7,131 nt of DNA, from the NCBI GenBank assembly GCA_007135635.1, contig SLIO01000032.1, positions 1-7,131 of the forward strand. Reading direction: 5' to 3'. Made by a program: the position numbers and the translations under genes. The notes beneath the pieces are model-generated. The model had not been told where the DNA came from. It was given only the letters and a program-made list of their open reading frames with translations, and made no database searches. The stretch is from Methylomicrobium sp. GTDB taxonomy: Bacteria; Pseudomonadota; Gammaproteobacteria; Methylococcales; Methylomonadaceae. Positions 6,204 to 7,131 of this stretch are shown here, in pieces (the stretch's first letter is position 1; every line of letters begins with the position of its first letter).

Positions 6204-7131
6204 ATGGTTGAAAAAAAACATCTCACACCGATTCGTCTAGGTTCGCCCGGAGAAGATATCAGTAAGAAAGATCTTCTAGCGATTCTACAGCGTTTCAAAA
6301 ACTTGCATTTACTTCAGCAAAAACGCATACAAAGCTTTTTGCAACCGCGTCAACGGGTTTTTTTAGAATTGCTCCCCTTGCTGTTTCATCAAAACGTACC
6401 GTTACTGCCCGGTTTTATTTCCTCCGAAACCCCAGCCGGCATCCTAGACTATTCGCCGTCACGCCAAGTCCTTCTGCATGCCGCCCAATTTTCGAGAAGC
6501 TACCAATATAAAACGCGAGCCTTAGCGAATTATCCGATTCTAGGTTTGTTTTTGATGGGCAGCGTCGGCAGCATTGCCTTCACCAAAACCAGCGATATGG
6601 ATATTTGGCTCTGCCACGACCCGGCCTTGCCGAATTCGGTACTAGAAGAACTTCAGCAGAAAGCGACCGCGATCGAAGAATGGGCGATGTCTCTGAATCT
6701 TGAAGTTCATTTTTTTCTGATTGATCATGAAAAATTTAAAAGCGGCCAAGACATCCCTATTTCCGATGAAAGCAGCGGTAAAACCCAACACTATTTGTTA
6801 CTAGAGGAATTTTATCGAACCGCCGTCTATATCGCTGGCCGGTCGCCGGCTTGGTGGCTCGTGCCACCGCAAGAAGAGCATCGCCATACCGACTATATTA
6901 GTCATTTACTTGATAACAAATTCATCTCGGAACTGGAAGTCATCGATTTCGGTAGCTTGGAAAACGCGCCTCCCGAAGAATTCATCACCGTCACGCTCTG
7001 GCATCTATACAAAGCGATCGGCTCGCCTCATAAGTCGCTGCTAAAACTGATGCTGATGGAATGTTACGCAAGCGAGTACCCCAAAACTCAATGGCTTTGT
7101 TCGGAAATGAAAAAAGCCGTTCATAGCGGAG
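6204..7131 (+). CDS. cyaA: Class I adenylate cyclase, N-terminal part
   Basis: CyaA makes cAMP from ATP, the signal read by CRP-family regulators. The reading frame from ATG 6204 stays open to the window edge, giving 309 residues of a protein that has about 848 in E. coli. The match to the N-terminal catalytic half of the enterobacterial type is strong: PLLPGFI (66-72), the nucleotidyltransferase signature GS (119-120) followed by SDMDIWLCH (130-138) with the metal-binding Asp pair at 131 and 133, EVHFFLID (167-174), TQHYLLLEEFYRTAV (194-208) and EFITVTLWHLYKAIGSPHK (259-277, corresponding to the class I signature around LWQLYK). The N-terminus is about 20 residues longer than in E. coli. The frame is open upstream into argH, but ATG 6204 is the first sensible start. 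Its ribosome binding site is weak. It is truncated only by the window. Confidence 0.96.
   Translation, partial: MVEKKHLTPIRLGSPGEDISKKDLLAILQRFKNLHLLQQKRIQSFLQPRQRVFLELLPLLFHQNVPLLPGFISSETPAGILDYSPSRQVLLHAAQFSRSYQYKTRALANYPILGLFLMGSVGSIAFTKTSDMDIWLCHDPALPNSVLEELQQKATAIEEWAMSLNLEVHFFLIDHEKFKSGQDIPISDESSGKTQHYLLLEEFYRTAVYIAGRSPAWWLVPPQEEHRHTDYISHLLDNKFISELEVIDFGSLENAPPEEFITVTLWHLYKAIGSPHKSLLKLMLMECYASEYPKTQWLCSEMKKAVHSG

Noticed and set aside
1..7131. A new defence, mobile or biosynthetic gene system
   Set aside because: All long frames are accounted for by hemY, hemX, hemD, hemC, argH and cyaA. No unassigned gene of credible length remains, and no CRISPR repeats, tRNA or rRNA were seen.

Overview
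The window is a chromosomal housekeeping locus from a gammaproteobacterium. Every recognisable protein resembles gammaproteobacterial orthologues: the hemC-hemD-hemX-hemY cluster, an ArgH of Pseudomonas-like type and length, and a class I CyaA. Moderate GC content and intergenic DNA rich in short palindromes would suit a Methylococcales-type methanotroph, but that placement is a guess; the class-level call is firm.

Layout. Positions 1-310 hold no credible gene. They carry a series of palindromes, including a 111-bp nested inverted repeat (193-303) that resembles a REP doublet. On the minus strand, reading right to left, lies a compact operon: hemC (stop 3507) - hemD (1-bp overlap) - hemX (11-bp overlap) - hemY (19-bp gap, stop 311). 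HemC and HemD make uroporphyrinogen III, the first macrocycle of heme, siroheme and cobalamin synthesis. HemX and HemY are membrane-anchored partners of poorly defined function. hemC has no ATG and must start at a TTG codon.

A divergent intergenic region (about 4434-4693) separates hemC from argH on the plus strand. It contains a 10-bp palindrome beside a perfect 9-bp dyad with an 11-bp spacer, overlapping a candidate argH promoter. argH encodes argininosuccinate lyase, the last step of arginine synthesis; its likely start is 4694. Between argH and cyaA a short repeat with inverted ends (6095-6177) carries a perfect TTGACA -35 box, apparently part of the cyaA promoter. cyaA, a class I adenylate cyclase, starts at 6204 and runs off the right edge after 309 codons.

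The order hemY-hemX-hemD-hemC / argH is a known gammaproteobacterial neighbourhood; in Pseudomonas aeruginosa algR and algZ sit between hemC and argH, and here they are absent. I see no phage, defence, CRISPR, toxin-antitoxin or otherwise novel gene system. What is unusual lies in the intergenic repeats, the start codons, the candidate operator and one non-canonical motif in ArgH.
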